Source of the DNA: Bacteroidales bacterium | GTDB taxonomy: Bacteria > Bacteroidota > Bacteroidia > Bacteroidales > UBA1402 | NCBI GenBank assembly: GCA_028709215.1 | Contig: JAQVXI010000006.1 | Coordinates: 1-64,000, forward strand | Reading direction: 5' to 3' | DNA length: 64,000 bases | Shown: in pieces, positions 48,717-56,838 of the stretch | Layout of the letters: each line of letters opens with the position of its first letter | Position numbering within the stretch: the first letter of the stretch is position 1 | Position numbers and translations under genes: made by a program | The notes under the pieces: generated by a model | What the model saw: only the letters and a program-made list of their open reading frames with translations | What the model was told of the DNA's origin: nothing | The model's database searches: none

Positions 48717-48883
48717 AGGATTTCTCCTTCTTATTGAGGCAAGGTGGTGCATGGGAGCTTAGCCCTGCATCGGATGTAATTGATGAAGTTCTGAAAGCGG
48801 TGCAACAATGGAAGCAGTTTGCCGATGAACAACAGGTGCATCGCGACTTGCGCGATGCCATTGCCCAAACACTCAGGGTTTAA
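48716..48883 (+). pseudogene. HipA-like toxin remnant (C-terminal fragment)
   Basis: 56 codons read KDFSFLLRQGGAWELSPASD then VIDEVLKAVQQWKQFADEQQ and end DAIAQTLRV. The first part resembles the HipA kinase segment around the SPAYDV motif and the second part the extreme C-terminus, so the N-terminal two thirds and an internal part are deleted. It directly follows the HipB remnant, as hipA follows hipB in intact toxin-antitoxin operons. No start codon or catalytic core is left. Confidence 0.65.
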
Positions 48884-49129
48884 TCCATTTTTTTGTAGCG
48901 ATTTCCTTTCCGGTTTGTGCTACTCAGTTTCATGAATCAATCAAACATGCTACCATAGAATACGTTGTGATTACGTTGGATGACTTGAAGGAGGTTGGAG
49001 CAACGAGCCTGAAACCGTTACGTATAAAATCTTTTTTGCGAGTAGTCTGATTAATGAGTGAAAGATATCAAAAGGAGATATAAATGCGTGTATTGGTGAC
49101 ATAAAGATGAAATAAATCCATTTTGGGCT
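48884..49129. other. Intergenic region without recognised genes
   Basis: About 250 bp between the hipBA remnant and the amt promoter. I see no open frame with a recognisable family, no tRNA and no clear hairpin terminator. It may contain more decayed sequence from the hipBA deletion. Confidence 0.4.
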
Positions 49130-49159
49130 TTTGTAGTGTTTGTAAAAAGTGTATTTTTG
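49130..49159 (+). promoter_or_regulatory. Promoter of amt
   Basis: TTTG at 49130-49133, 18 bp, TATTTTTG at 49152-49159. The start is expected near 49165, which gives a leader of about 32 nt to the ATG at 49197 or almost none to the ATG at 49167. Confidence 0.65.
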
Positions 49160-49196
49160 CGACGAAATGATAAAAACGAAAGAAGCTCGATTATTT

Positions 49197-50576
49197 ATGA
49201 AAAAACGATGGATTATTTTGATGGCGATTCTCGTCATCGTATCGGTGTTGGGTGTCGTGCTACCGGAAGGAGCGCAATGGAAGCCTACCCCGGAAGTGTT
49301 GGCCCAGTTGGATAAGGCCGATATGGCTTGGATGATCACTGCCACCATTTTTGTCTTGATGATGACACCCGGTTTGTCCTTTTTCTATTGTGGGATGGTG
49401 CGAAAGAAAAATGTAATTTCGACCATGCTTCAAAGCTTCATCGCGATGGGGGTGATCAGTGTTCTTTGGGTCGTTGTCGGTTTCAGTCTTGCCTTTGGCG
49501 ATGATGTGGGAGGGCTGGGAATCATTGGAAATCCGGCGTCGTTTTTTATGTTTCGCAACGTAGGTCTTGCGCCCAATGAAGCCTTTGCAGCGACGATTCC
49601 TTTTGCGCTTTTCGCACTTTTTCAAATGAAATTTGCCATCATTACGCCTTCGTTGATCACGGGTTCGTTTGCGGAACGGGTACGTTTTTCAAGTTACATG
49701 GTTTTTATGGCCTTGTTTTGTCTGTTTGTATATTGCCCCTTGGCGCATTGTACTTGGCATCCCGATGGTTTGTTCAAAGATTTTTTTGGAACCGGTGTGG
49801 AAATTAAGGATTTTGCCGGGGGTATTGTGGTGCATGCTTCCTCGGGTGTTGCAGCACTCGCAGGAGCCTTGTTTTTGGGACGTCGGCAGAATGAAGCGTT
49901 TGACAAACCGCAGGGACCTGCAAACATTCCGTTTGTTATGTTGGGTGCAGCCATGCTTTGGTTGGGTTGGTTTGGTTTCAATGCCGGATCCTCACTTGCA
50001 GCAGACGGGGTTGCGGTCAAAGCTTTTTTAAATACCAATACCGCTTCGGCAACCGCCATGCTGGTATGGGTTGTTTTTGACAGTCTAAGGGGACGTAAGC
50101 CATCGGCTATGGGTGCTTCCATTGGTGCGGTCGTGGGTTTGGTTGCCATTACTCCAATGGCGGGATATGTTTCCGTCGGTCATAGCATCGCAATTGCCTT
50201 TATTGTGACGATTTTGTGTAACATCGCCGTACATTGGCGCGGTCGTTCCAGCATCGACGATGCCTTGGATGTTTTCCCGACACACGGAGTGGGAGGGATT
50301 ATGGGTACGGTGCTGACCGGAATCTTTGTTGGAGTGATGATCGAAGGAGGGGATGCCAAAACGGCAGCCATGTATCTGCTGGCTATTTTGCTTGTAATTG
50401 CCTACTCGTTTGTGGTGAGTCTGGGACTATATTGGCTGACCAACAAAATGATCGTGATGCGGGTTTCAGAAAAAAGCGAACGCATCGGTCTCGACCTAAG
50501 CCAGCACGATGAGTGCTATTCGTTTGCAGACGGAGGCGAGCGCGAGCTTGCGGAATACTCGGAAAAAGAATCGTGA
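49197..50576 (+). CDS. amt: Ammonium transporter Amt
   Basis: 459 residues from MKKRWIILMAILVIVSVLGV (an in-frame ATG at 49167 adds 10 residues). Eleven or so membrane helices of the Amt/MEP/Rh family: MAWMITATIFVLMMTPGLSF then FYCGMVRKKN, TGSFAERVRFSSYMVFMALF, the first pore His in GGIVVHASSG and the second in DVFPTHGVGGIMGTV. A 45-residue cytoplasmic tail ends SEKES. It is usually paired with glnK, but none is present here. A stem-loop follows. Confidence 0.94.
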   Translation: MKKRWIILMAILVIVSVLGVVLPEGAQWKPTPEVLAQLDKADMAWMITATIFVLMMTPGLSFFYCGMVRKKNVISTMLQSFIAMGVISVLWVVVGFSLAFGDDVGGLGIIGNPASFFMFRNVGLAPNEAFAATIPFALFALFQMKFAIITPSLITGSFAERVRFSSYMVFMALFCLFVYCPLAHCTWHPDGLFKDFFGTGVEIKDFAGGIVVHASSGVAALAGALFLGRRQNEAFDKPQGPANIPFVMLGAAMLWLGWFGFNAGSSLAADGVAVKAFLNTNTASATAMLVWVVFDSLRGRKPSAMGASIGAVVGLVAITPMAGYVSVGHSIAIAFIVTILCNIAVHWRGRSSIDDALDVFPTHGVGGIMGTVLTGIFVGVMIEGGDAKTAAMYLLAILLVIAYSFVVSLGLYWLTNKMIVMRVSEKSERIGLDLSQHDECYSFADGGERELAEYSEKES

Positions 50577-50607
50577 TTGAATGCAATGGATTGTGTAACG
50601 GGTGAAG

Positions 50608-50631
50608 GCGGCATGCGTATGAGCATGCCGC
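50608..50631 (+). terminator. Stem-loop after amt
   Basis: GCGGCATGC / GCATGCCGC, 9 perfect pairs with a 6-base loop, 32 bp after the amt stop. No T-run follows, so it may be a factor-dependent end or mRNA stabiliser rather than an intrinsic terminator. Confidence 0.5.
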
Positions 50632-50662
50632 AGCTTCGGGTTTGTTTCATAAAGCCATCATT

Positions 50663-51010
50663 CTATACAAAGTTCCGTAGAATCCGATTCGAGTCTTCTC
50701 GCTCTTGGGTGCATTTGTGATAGATTTCTATAAGAACGATTCTCTTTTCTTTCTCAAAATAGGCATAGATAAGTCGGAATCCGCTCATTGCGCCTCTGCC
50801 TTTGAACGATTTGCTCGCAATTTTGCGAATTTTGATCACACAGGTTTGAATACCCAAGTCGGCTATTTGAACACTAAAAGGCGGATGTGTAGTGGGTTCT
50901 ATGCTTAAAACCTTCTCAACAACGAGGATATCTTCATCAATGGTTTTGTACTTCTTTCGTAAAGTCTTTACGTCTTTTTCGAATTCGGGCAAGTGTTCGA
51001 TCTTAATCAT
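50663..51010 (-). CDS. RelE/ParE-like toxin
   Basis: 115 residues from MIKIEHLPEFEKDVKTLRKK; the frame is open further upstream but only within the antitoxin gene. Small basic alpha/beta protein typical of the RelE/ParE fold: KKYKTIDEDILVVEKVLSIE, IQTCVIKIRKIASKSFKGRG, SGFRLIYAYFEKEKRIVLIE, IYHKCTQERED. The GFRLIY and VLIEIYHK strands match RelE-type mRNA interferases. The start overlaps the antitoxin gene by 8 bases. Inferred to be the toxin half of a type II pair. Confidence 0.75.
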   Translation of the reverse strand: MIKIEHLPEFEKDVKTLRKKYKTIDEDILVVEKVLSIEPTTHPPFSVQIADLGIQTCVIKIRKIASKSFKGRGAMSGFRLIYAYFEKEKRIVLIEIYHKCTQEREDSNRILRNFV

Positions 51011-51803
51011 TGCCTTCCGATTCGTTGTATGTTCGTACGGAATAGGGGGCTTTTCTGTAGAAAGCCAATTCGTAGTCAATGGAATCCATTTCTTTTGACG
51101 CTTTCCAGGGCATGTCTTCATGCACGTAACGGCTAATTTCTGCAGCACTCATGTTGCTCAATGAATCAATGACTTTGTCGATCGTTTCAATTTCAGCACC
51201 ATTAAAGAGTTTAAGATTCGCTTTCACAAGCGGAATGTACCGTTTCTGAGGAAATCCAAAATAGTCTGTTTTTAGTGTCTTTAACTGGTTTTCGTCAATC
51301 ATTTTTTTTAAAATGACATCTGCGGAAACGGGTACGGGGCCGTGGGGCATTCTCTTGTAGCAAGCTCCGGAAAGATGCTCCTCGTAAAGCTCGTAATAAT
51401 TGAAATCCGAAAAATACAACAACTTATACAGCACCGTTTCACCTACATTCGGTTTGCCCCCGCATCGTTCGAGAATGTACAGGATTAAATTTTTGAATTT
51501 GTTTAGGTTTAATTCTGATAGGGAAATACGAATATCCTGATGGTTGCTTTCTGGCTCTTGTAGCTTGTTAGAAAGGGTTCGTGTAAATATTTTAGACATG
51601 ATCTCATCCAAGGAAAAATCTAAAACTTCCGAAAGCGCTTTTAATTCAGTAACTTTGATATTTCTTGAACCTTTTTCAATTTGTACAAGAGAAGGTCTTG
51701 AGATCGCTATTCGTGAAGCTAATTCTTCCTGGGTCAGACTTTTAATGTTGCGTAGTTGAGCAATCCGTTTTCCCAACTCTACGTTGTTTATTGATGGTTC
51801 CAT
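51003..51803 (-). CDS. HTH-Panacea domain antitoxin
   Basis: 266 residues from MEPSINNVELGKRIAQLRNI; an in-frame ATG 72 bp upstream lies beyond the -7 box. Residues 8-65 are an XRE helix-turn-helix (IKSLTQEELASRIAISRPSL). The rest matches the Panacea (DUF4065/SocA-like) domain: GETVLYKLLYFSDFNYYELY, YKRMPHGPVPVSADVILKKM, and LSNMSAAEISRYVHEDMPWK. Panacea proteins are antitoxins that pair with very different toxins (PanAT systems). Here the partner is a RelE-like protein. The HTH suggests self-repression through the promoter at 51822-51853. Confidence 0.82.
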   Translation of the reverse strand: MEPSINNVELGKRIAQLRNIKSLTQEELASRIAISRPSLVQIEKGSRNIKVTELKALSEVLDFSLDEIMSKIFTRTLSNKLQEPESNHQDIRISLSELNLNKFKNLILYILERCGGKPNVGETVLYKLLYFSDFNYYELYEEHLSGACYKRMPHGPVPVSADVILKKMIDENQLKTLKTDYFGFPQKRYIPLVKANLKLFNGAEIETIDKVIDSLSNMSAAEISRYVHEDMPWKASKEMDSIDYELAFYRKAPYSVRTYNESEGND

Positions 51804-51821
51804 GTCTGATGTATTTGTAGG

Positions 51822-51863
51822 CAAAGATATAGATAGTTTTGTTATGAAACAACGAGTAGTTTC
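51822..51863 (-). promoter_or_regulatory. Promoter and inverted repeat of the Panacea toxin-antitoxin operon
   Basis: Minus-strand -7 TATCTTTG (complement of 51822-51829), 20 bp, TTG (complement of 51850-51852). An inverted repeat GAAAC (51846-51850) ... GTTTC (51859-51863) overlaps the -33 box, a plausible operator for the HTH antitoxin. Confidence 0.55.
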
Positions 51864-51888
51864 GAAATAAAACAATGCGCAATCTTAC

Positions 51889-51917
51889 TTTGTTTTTCGT
51901 TTTTATACTTATATTTG
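51889..51917 (+). promoter_or_regulatory. Promoter of the small membrane protein gene
   Basis: TTTG at 51889-51892, 17 bp, TATATTTG at 51910-51917; the ATG follows at 51958. Confidence 0.6.
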
Positions 51918-51957
51918 GAGAATATTTAAAAACCGTTATATCTAATAATCAAATGCT

Positions 51958-52248
51958 ATGAGATTCATCCTTTTTATTTCCTTCTTGGTTGCGTTGGCAA
52001 AATCCGGAATCTTAATCCTCATCGGTGTACTCATAAAGAATCACCTGGATGCGCTGTTGTCCTTGCTTACTCGCAAATCGATGCCGAGTGAGGTCACCGA
52101 GCAGAGTAAAGCTGAAGCGTTGAATAAAGTGACCCGATGGTTGGGCCTTTTTATCATCCTTCTAGGGATCGGAATGGCACTTTCGGCAACGACTGTCTTT
52201 TTTATGGGTTCCAGCATGCCTGCCGGCAACTTTAATTTCAAGTTTTAA
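51958..52248 (+). CDS. Small two-helix membrane protein
   Basis: 96 residues. Two hydrophobic segments: MRFILFISFLVALAKSGILI (residues 1-25) and WLGLFIILLGIGMALSATTV (about 61-82), joined by a charged loop (TRKSMPSEVTEQSKAEALNK). No family is recognised. It has a good promoter of its own and a -7 box to ATG distance typical of real genes, so it is likely expressed. It stands divergent from the toxin-antitoxin operon; membership of that system is possible but not shown. Confidence 0.6.
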   Translation: MRFILFISFLVALAKSGILILIGVLIKNHLDALLSLLTRKSMPSEVTEQSKAEALNKVTRWLGLFIILLGIGMALSATTVFFMGSSMPAGNFNFKF

Positions 52249-52266
52249 ATGAGCATGTGAAGATGG

Positions 52267-52332
52267 AACGGTTTGCGTCTTGCAGACACATTAAAGAAGA
52301 AAGGACATGAAGTTTCTTGGCAGATTGGGTAG
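52267..52332 (+). pseudogene. Possible transposase fragment
   Basis: 22 codons, ending in TAG, read NGLRLADTLKKKGHEVSWQI followed by G. The pattern resembles the LA-x-L-x-x-x-GH-x-VS segment of ISAzo13-type transposases. No other part of such an element is seen and the match is short, so chance resemblance is possible. Confidence 0.25.
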
Positions 52333-52369
52333 TAGACAGCGATAAAGTACTGACGTTTTAATCTTGCAT

Positions 52370-53461
52370 CTAAGGTGTGTGTTGAGTAAAAAACTCGGAT
52401 GGCGTTTTACCCGTTATTCGTCTGAAGTTGCGTAAAGCCGTCGCTCTGGAACGAAACCCTACATAAAAAAAGACATCTTGAAAATTGTCCCATTGCCCCG
52501 TTTTCATTTGTGTCAAAAAATCGTCGACCCGCAACTTGTTGATGTAGAGGGTGTAGTTCTCGTAACCGTTTGCCTGCATGGCCTGAGCAAGCGTTGTTCG
52601 GTTGGTGTAGAGGGCCGATGCTAAGGCGTTCAGGTTTAGATCCGGATTTCGCCAGGCTTTGTTTGCGTGAATATGTGCATTCAATCGTTCGATTAGATCC
52701 GAATGACTGGTATTGCAGTGAAGGCTGGTCGTTGATTTCGGCGGTCCTGGAATCACCGAGAAATCGGAGGGCATGGTTTCGGTTGGAATGATGAGGCGAT
52801 CGAATAATTCCATGTAAACAATGTATAGGCTACACCCGACACTTACATAATAATACAGTATATTCATGTACGGGTGATTGAAGATCAAAACGATCATATA
52901 CGCCAGAATATTGAACAAAAAGGCGAGTACGTATTTTCGAATCCATACAGTGTCTGAATTGGTGTAATGTTTGCTGCGGCGAAGGAAAAATACCGCAAGA
53001 ATGGGGCTGAAAATTAAAACGCAAATAATCAGACGAAACAACACATCAAATTGAGCCACGTGTGGAATCATCTCCGATATCGATGCGTAGGTCCCATAGG
53101 TTATGCCCGCAAACCGACTACTGATGTAGACTCCCAAAAGGATCAGCCATGAAGCATAAAGCACGAGGATGCGTTTGACGTTGAGCCAGCCTGGTGAAAT
53201 AATCTCCAGGGGGTACAGAATGTAAGAGATCACCATGAAGTAGGCCACCAGCAGCAGTTTTACGGAAATGACGCCTTCAGGGATTTCGCCATTGCAAAGA
53301 TCGATGAAGCGGGGCAGGTAGTTGAAAACTGAAAAGAAAACAATCACGGCCAAAAGCACACGGGAACGTTCACCTGCCTTTCGACGGGCAAAAAGAAGTA
53401 GCGAAGTGAGCAGGCATATGAGTGCACCGGCAAAGACGGTGGCAAGGTATAGAGCGTGCAT
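52370..53461 (-). CDS. Membrane-anchored AraC-family regulator
   Basis: 363 residues. The N-terminal 225 residues hold about seven membrane helices (LYLATVFAGALICLLTSLLL, KLLLVAYFMVISYILYPLEI, LIICVLIFSPILAVFFLRRS, YVLAFLFNILAYMIVLIF). The C-terminal part is an AraC-type double helix-turn-helix (NPDLNLNALASALYTNRTTL, GYENYTLYINKLRVDDFLTQ, VFFYVGFRSRATALRNFRRI, TGKTPSEFF). Such proteins are thought to sense a signal in or outside the membrane and switch genes directly. It is divergent from the secreted repeat protein/solute-binding operon, its most likely target. Minus-strand -7 box at 53477-53484. Confidence 0.85.
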   Translation of the reverse strand: MHALYLATVFAGALICLLTSLLLFARRKAGERSRVLLAVIVFFSVFNYLPRFIDLCNGEIPEGVISVKLLLVAYFMVISYILYPLEIISPGWLNVKRILVLYASWLILLGVYISSRFAGITYGTYASISEMIPHVAQFDVLFRLIICVLIFSPILAVFFLRRSKHYTNSDTVWIRKYVLAFLFNILAYMIVLIFNHPYMNILYYYVSVGCSLYIVYMELFDRLIIPTETMPSDFSVIPGPPKSTTSLHCNTSHSDLIERLNAHIHANKAWRNPDLNLNALASALYTNRTTLAQAMQANGYENYTLYINKLRVDDFLTQMKTGQWDNFQDVFFYVGFRSRATALRNFRRITGKTPSEFFTQHTP

Positions 53462-53476
53462 ATTTTTTTAAAGCTG

Positions 53477-53484
53477 CAAATATA
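53477..53484 (-). promoter_or_regulatory. -7 box of the AraC-type regulator gene
   Basis: TATATTTG on the minus strand, 16 bp before the start at 53461. On the other strand the only candidate for the divergent operon is a weak TACATTCG near 53570, consistent with that operon needing an activator. Confidence 0.5.
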
Positions 53485-53604
53485 CAAAACGTAGGATGTG
53501 ATTGTGCATAAATCTGTAAAAACAAATCACGAGAATTGTAAAATTGAAACGCATTCTGACACAAATCCATGTACATTCGCCAGACAAACTTTAAATGCAA
53601 TATC

Positions 53605-55221
53605 ATGAACAGAAAATTTCGCGATCCGTTCATTATGCTTGCCGCGGTCCTTGGCTTATTTAGTACAACGATCTTGTTCAACCCACTCAGTGCACAGATA
53701 CCGGTTGCTGTTCCTCAGAGGGCCGCACCGGTCGAGCGCGAACTGCTTGATAGTCTGGTGTATCTGGAAACCTATCAAGGGGACATCTACAATGGCGATA
53801 AGGAAGCCTGGACCTATGGTTCCGATGGGCTTACTGAACAGTACAGTTGGTATTACTGGGACACGGGTACTGAAGCCTGGAAGGGCAGACAACGGTTGGA
53901 TTCAACCTTTAATGCCAGTGGTCGGTTGTCGATGCTGATCAAAGATCGCTGGGATAATCAAACAGGACAGTGGAAGCAAGAACGCAAATCGGAATTGAGC
54001 TATGATTCGGAAGGTGCGCTCGTTTTATACGTTGACTATGTGTGGAATGCTGAAACCAATGAATGGGTTTACATCAGCAAAACAGAAAGCACTCATGCTT
54101 ACACGGAAACGGGCATGCACATCCTTATTTCGATCAACTATACGTATGACAATGACAATGCAACGTGGGTAATTCATCATCAAAACGAAATCAATTTTGA
54201 CGCAAATGAAAAACAGACACTGTATAATGCGTCGTTTTATGATGTTGAAAGCAGTTCTTGGGTGTTTAAGACCGGCAGTTTCATGTACGAAAATGCATAC
54301 AATGAGCAAGGACAACAAACGCTCAGAAGCTACTACATCTGGGACAGCGGAATCAACCAATGGAAAGGTCAGGGGGATTTGGTTGAGTCGGGTTACGACG
54401 CCAATGGACAGTTGACCTCGGTTGTCACCAAAGCGTGGGATGTATCATCCAATCAATGGGTAAACAAAGGTAAAACGGAAAACCGATACAACGATCAGGA
54501 AGTTGTAACAGAGATCCTTAAAGCCGAGTGGGACATGGAAGAAAACGGATGGGTGGTCGTTTCTAAACAAGCTATCTTGTATAATGCGCATGGGAACGTA
54601 TTAAACGACCAGCTGTTGTTGTTGGATACCCTTTCAAAGACCTGGTATACCACTACAAAAGACACCTTTACGTATGATCTCAACAACCGCGAAATACTGA
54701 TTGAGCACTGGGAACGAAAGGATGAAGGACGATTGGTGTTGTACAACAAACGGGAAACGGCTTATGATACGCATGGAAATGTCCTGCTTACGACCTTTTC
54801 TATACTCGATGTGCAAAGTGGAACGTTTGTAACAAGTTATGATACCAGATATACCTACAATGAATCCGGTGAGAAGTTGATTGAGGAAGCCACCGCTTAC
54901 TATTACGACGCCGGGCCACCCTATATCATCAAACGCACGTATTATTACTCAATGCATTCTGTCTCTTCCATCGATACAGAGCAAGAAGGACAACGTCCAC
55001 TGGTCTATCCAAGCATCTTCACCGACCAGCTTTCCTTTCAATTGAATAACACCCAGAAACCCTGTGTCTTTGAATTATTCAATGCTCAGGGGCAAAAAGT
55101 GTTTTCAAAGCGGGTGGACGATGCAGAAGCAATCAACGTGGCAAGCCTTCGGCGTGGGGTTTATGTTTATACGTTATCGTTCGATGGAAACGTTTTTAAA
55201 GGAAAAATCATTAAGAAATAA
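53605..55221 (+). CDS. T9SS-secreted repeat protein
   Basis: 538 residues from MNRKFRDPFIMLAAVLGLFS, a signal peptide ending near LSAQ. About nine degenerate repeats of 40-48 residues follow, each with a pattern like YDxxGxLTxxxxxxWDxxxNxWxxxxKxE (for example YDANGQLTSVVTKAWDVSSN, QWVNKGKTENRYNDQ). They recall the YD-type beta-hairpin repeats of secreted Bacteroidota proteins. The last 75 residues are a T9SS type A sorting domain (LVYPSIFTDQLSFQL ... SLRRGVYVYTLSFDGNVFKG, KIIKK). The product should be displayed or released outside the outer membrane. A solute-binding lipoprotein gene follows after 17 bp. Confidence 0.8.
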   Translation: MNRKFRDPFIMLAAVLGLFSTTILFNPLSAQIPVAVPQRAAPVERELLDSLVYLETYQGDIYNGDKEAWTYGSDGLTEQYSWYYWDTGTEAWKGRQRLDSTFNASGRLSMLIKDRWDNQTGQWKQERKSELSYDSEGALVLYVDYVWNAETNEWVYISKTESTHAYTETGMHILISINYTYDNDNATWVIHHQNEINFDANEKQTLYNASFYDVESSSWVFKTGSFMYENAYNEQGQQTLRSYYIWDSGINQWKGQGDLVESGYDANGQLTSVVTKAWDVSSNQWVNKGKTENRYNDQEVVTEILKAEWDMEENGWVVVSKQAILYNAHGNVLNDQLLLLDTLSKTWYTTTKDTFTYDLNNREILIEHWERKDEGRLVLYNKRETAYDTHGNVLLTTFSILDVQSGTFVTSYDTRYTYNESGEKLIEEATAYYYDAGPPYIIKRTYYYSMHSVSSIDTEQEGQRPLVYPSIFTDQLSFQLNNTQKPCVFELFNAQGQKVFSKRVDDAEAINVASLRRGVYVYTLSFDGNVFKGKIIKK

Positions 55222-55238
55222 ATCAAAATCAATCAGCC

Positions 55239-56717
55239 ATGATCAATCGATTACGACAGTTAACCACCTTGTTATTTTTTCTTGCCACCTTCTTTGTCTT
55301 GAACAACTGTACAAACGAAGATGAACCGAAAACGACCATTCAAGTTTACGGTGTCCAATTTATACCAAACCTGATTGAGCAGGAAGGAAAAATAGCCGGT
55401 ATTGATGCCGATTTGGCCGCTGAGGCCCTGCAACAGGCAGGGGTAAACGTTGAGATGAGCCTGTCTGAATCCTGGCAAAGTGCCTACAATGCCACTTTAT
55501 CCGGCCCCAACAAAGCACTGATGTCAACGGCCTATACCCCCGAACGCAAAGATCTTTTCAAATGGGCAGGTCCAACGAGTCAGTCCATTTATGCCATCTT
55601 TGAAAATGGCAACTCAGGGCATGTCTATCCTCTGCACATTGATGCCTGCAAACTGTTGCCCTCCATTGCCGTGGTCAGAAGCTGGATGGAAACAACCACC
55701 CTTGAGGGGCTTGGATTTGAAAACTTGACCTACTACGACACCTATGATCAAGCCTTGACGGCCTTTATGGATGGTACCGTGCATTTTATCGCCAGCGACT
55801 TCTTCCATTTGGCCTTGTCGCTCCCTTCAGGGTATTTCATGGAACAGGTTCAGACCGTGACACGTTTCCGCACGGTGTACAATTACATCGCCTTTTCTAA
55901 AGACGTAAGCGATGCGGTAGTCAACCAAACGCAAAAGGCCATCGAAGCCATGATTAAGAATCAACGGTCCATTGCCATCATGAGAAAATATATACCAATT
56001 ATGCCTTCCGATTACATGCCGGGAACCCTTCAGATTTATACAGAAGCCAGTCCACCCTTCAGCTATATGACAGGTCTGGATACAACACGTAAAGTGGAAG
56101 GCTCTTCTGTGGATATTGTGAACGAAATTCAGGCACGAACCGGGCATGTGAACAAAATCAACATGAGCCTTTGGATTGATGCTTACGCCATCGTGCAGTA
56201 CTTGCCAAACAGCGCCATCTTTAACACCACCCGTACACCCGAACGCGAAAACCTGTTTCAATGGGTTGGACCGATTTCGACCAGCAGAAGCTATTTTTAT
56301 ACACTGGCGTCTTCCGGCTTGACCATTGAAACCATGGATCAGGCAAAAGCCCTGCAATCCATCGCCACCCCTGAGGACTGGTTTACCTATGATTATCTGG
56401 TTAACAATGGTTTCAAAAACATTGTTGCCACTTCGCAAACATCCATGGAGGCGTTTGAGCAACTGCTGAACGGTGAGGTCCAGGCACTCCTGATGACGGA
56501 TTTGGATGTGAAATGGCTTGCCGATATCAGTGAAGTGCCCCTGAGCCATCTGACCCAACACATGCAAGCGTCCAATTTAAAGGATTACATCGCCTTTTCG
56601 CTCAATACACCAGCCAGTACGGTTGAGCAATGGCAACAACACCTGGATGCCATGAAAGCGGATGCAACCTTCAACACCATTTGGAATCGATGGTTCGAAG
56701 GGTCCCCGATGCCCTAA
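55239..56717 (+). CDS. Lipoprotein with two tandem solute-binding domains
   Basis: 492 residues. The lipoprotein signal has its lipobox at FFVLNNC (Cys about residue 25). Two type 2 periplasmic binding domains follow. Domain 1, residues about 33-260: TTIQVYGVQFIPNLIEQEGK, IAGIDADLAAEALQQAGVNV, STAYTPERKDLFKWAGPTSQ. Domain 2, residues about 265-490: LQIYTEASPPFSYMTGLDTT, VDIVNEIQARTGHVNK, FNTTRTPERENLFQWVGPIS. The shared TPERxxLFxWxGP motif shows the domains are duplicates. No ABC permease or ATPase genes are near, so sensing rather than uptake is possible. A terminator follows. Confidence 0.82.
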   Translation: MINRLRQLTTLLFFLATFFVLNNCTNEDEPKTTIQVYGVQFIPNLIEQEGKIAGIDADLAAEALQQAGVNVEMSLSESWQSAYNATLSGPNKALMSTAYTPERKDLFKWAGPTSQSIYAIFENGNSGHVYPLHIDACKLLPSIAVVRSWMETTTLEGLGFENLTYYDTYDQALTAFMDGTVHFIASDFFHLALSLPSGYFMEQVQTVTRFRTVYNYIAFSKDVSDAVVNQTQKAIEAMIKNQRSIAIMRKYIPIMPSDYMPGTLQIYTEASPPFSYMTGLDTTRKVEGSSVDIVNEIQARTGHVNKINMSLWIDAYAIVQYLPNSAIFNTTRTPERENLFQWVGPISTSRSYFYTLASSGLTIETMDQAKALQSIATPEDWFTYDYLVNNGFKNIVATSQTSMEAFEQLLNGEVQALLMTDLDVKWLADISEVPLSHLTQHMQASNLKDYIAFSLNTPASTVEQWQQHLDAMKADATFNTIWNRWFEGSPMP

Positions 56718-56735
56718 AGGGGCAAGGTTTTGTTT

Positions 56736-56775
56736 AAGGCATCTTGAAAGTGATTTTTAAGGTGCCTTCTTTTTG
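56736..56775 (+). terminator. Terminator of the 53605-56717 operon
   Basis: AAGGCATCTT / AAGGTGCCTT (one mismatch) with a 13-base loop, followed by CTTTTTG. It is 18 bp after the solute-binding stop. The T-tail also supplies the TTTG that may act as -33 for the GH3 gene. Confidence 0.75.
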
Positions 56776-56790
56776 TTGGCAGATATTGCT

Positions 56791-56798
56791 TATATTTG
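56791..56798 (+). promoter_or_regulatory. -7 box of the GH3 gene
   Basis: TATATTTG. A TTTG at 56772-56775 is only 15 bp upstream, shorter than usual. The box lies after an in-frame ATG at 56773, supporting the start at 56839. Confidence 0.5.
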
Positions 56799-56838
56799 TC
56801 CGGAAGAGAACCTTATTAAATCGAAAATACCGAACGTG

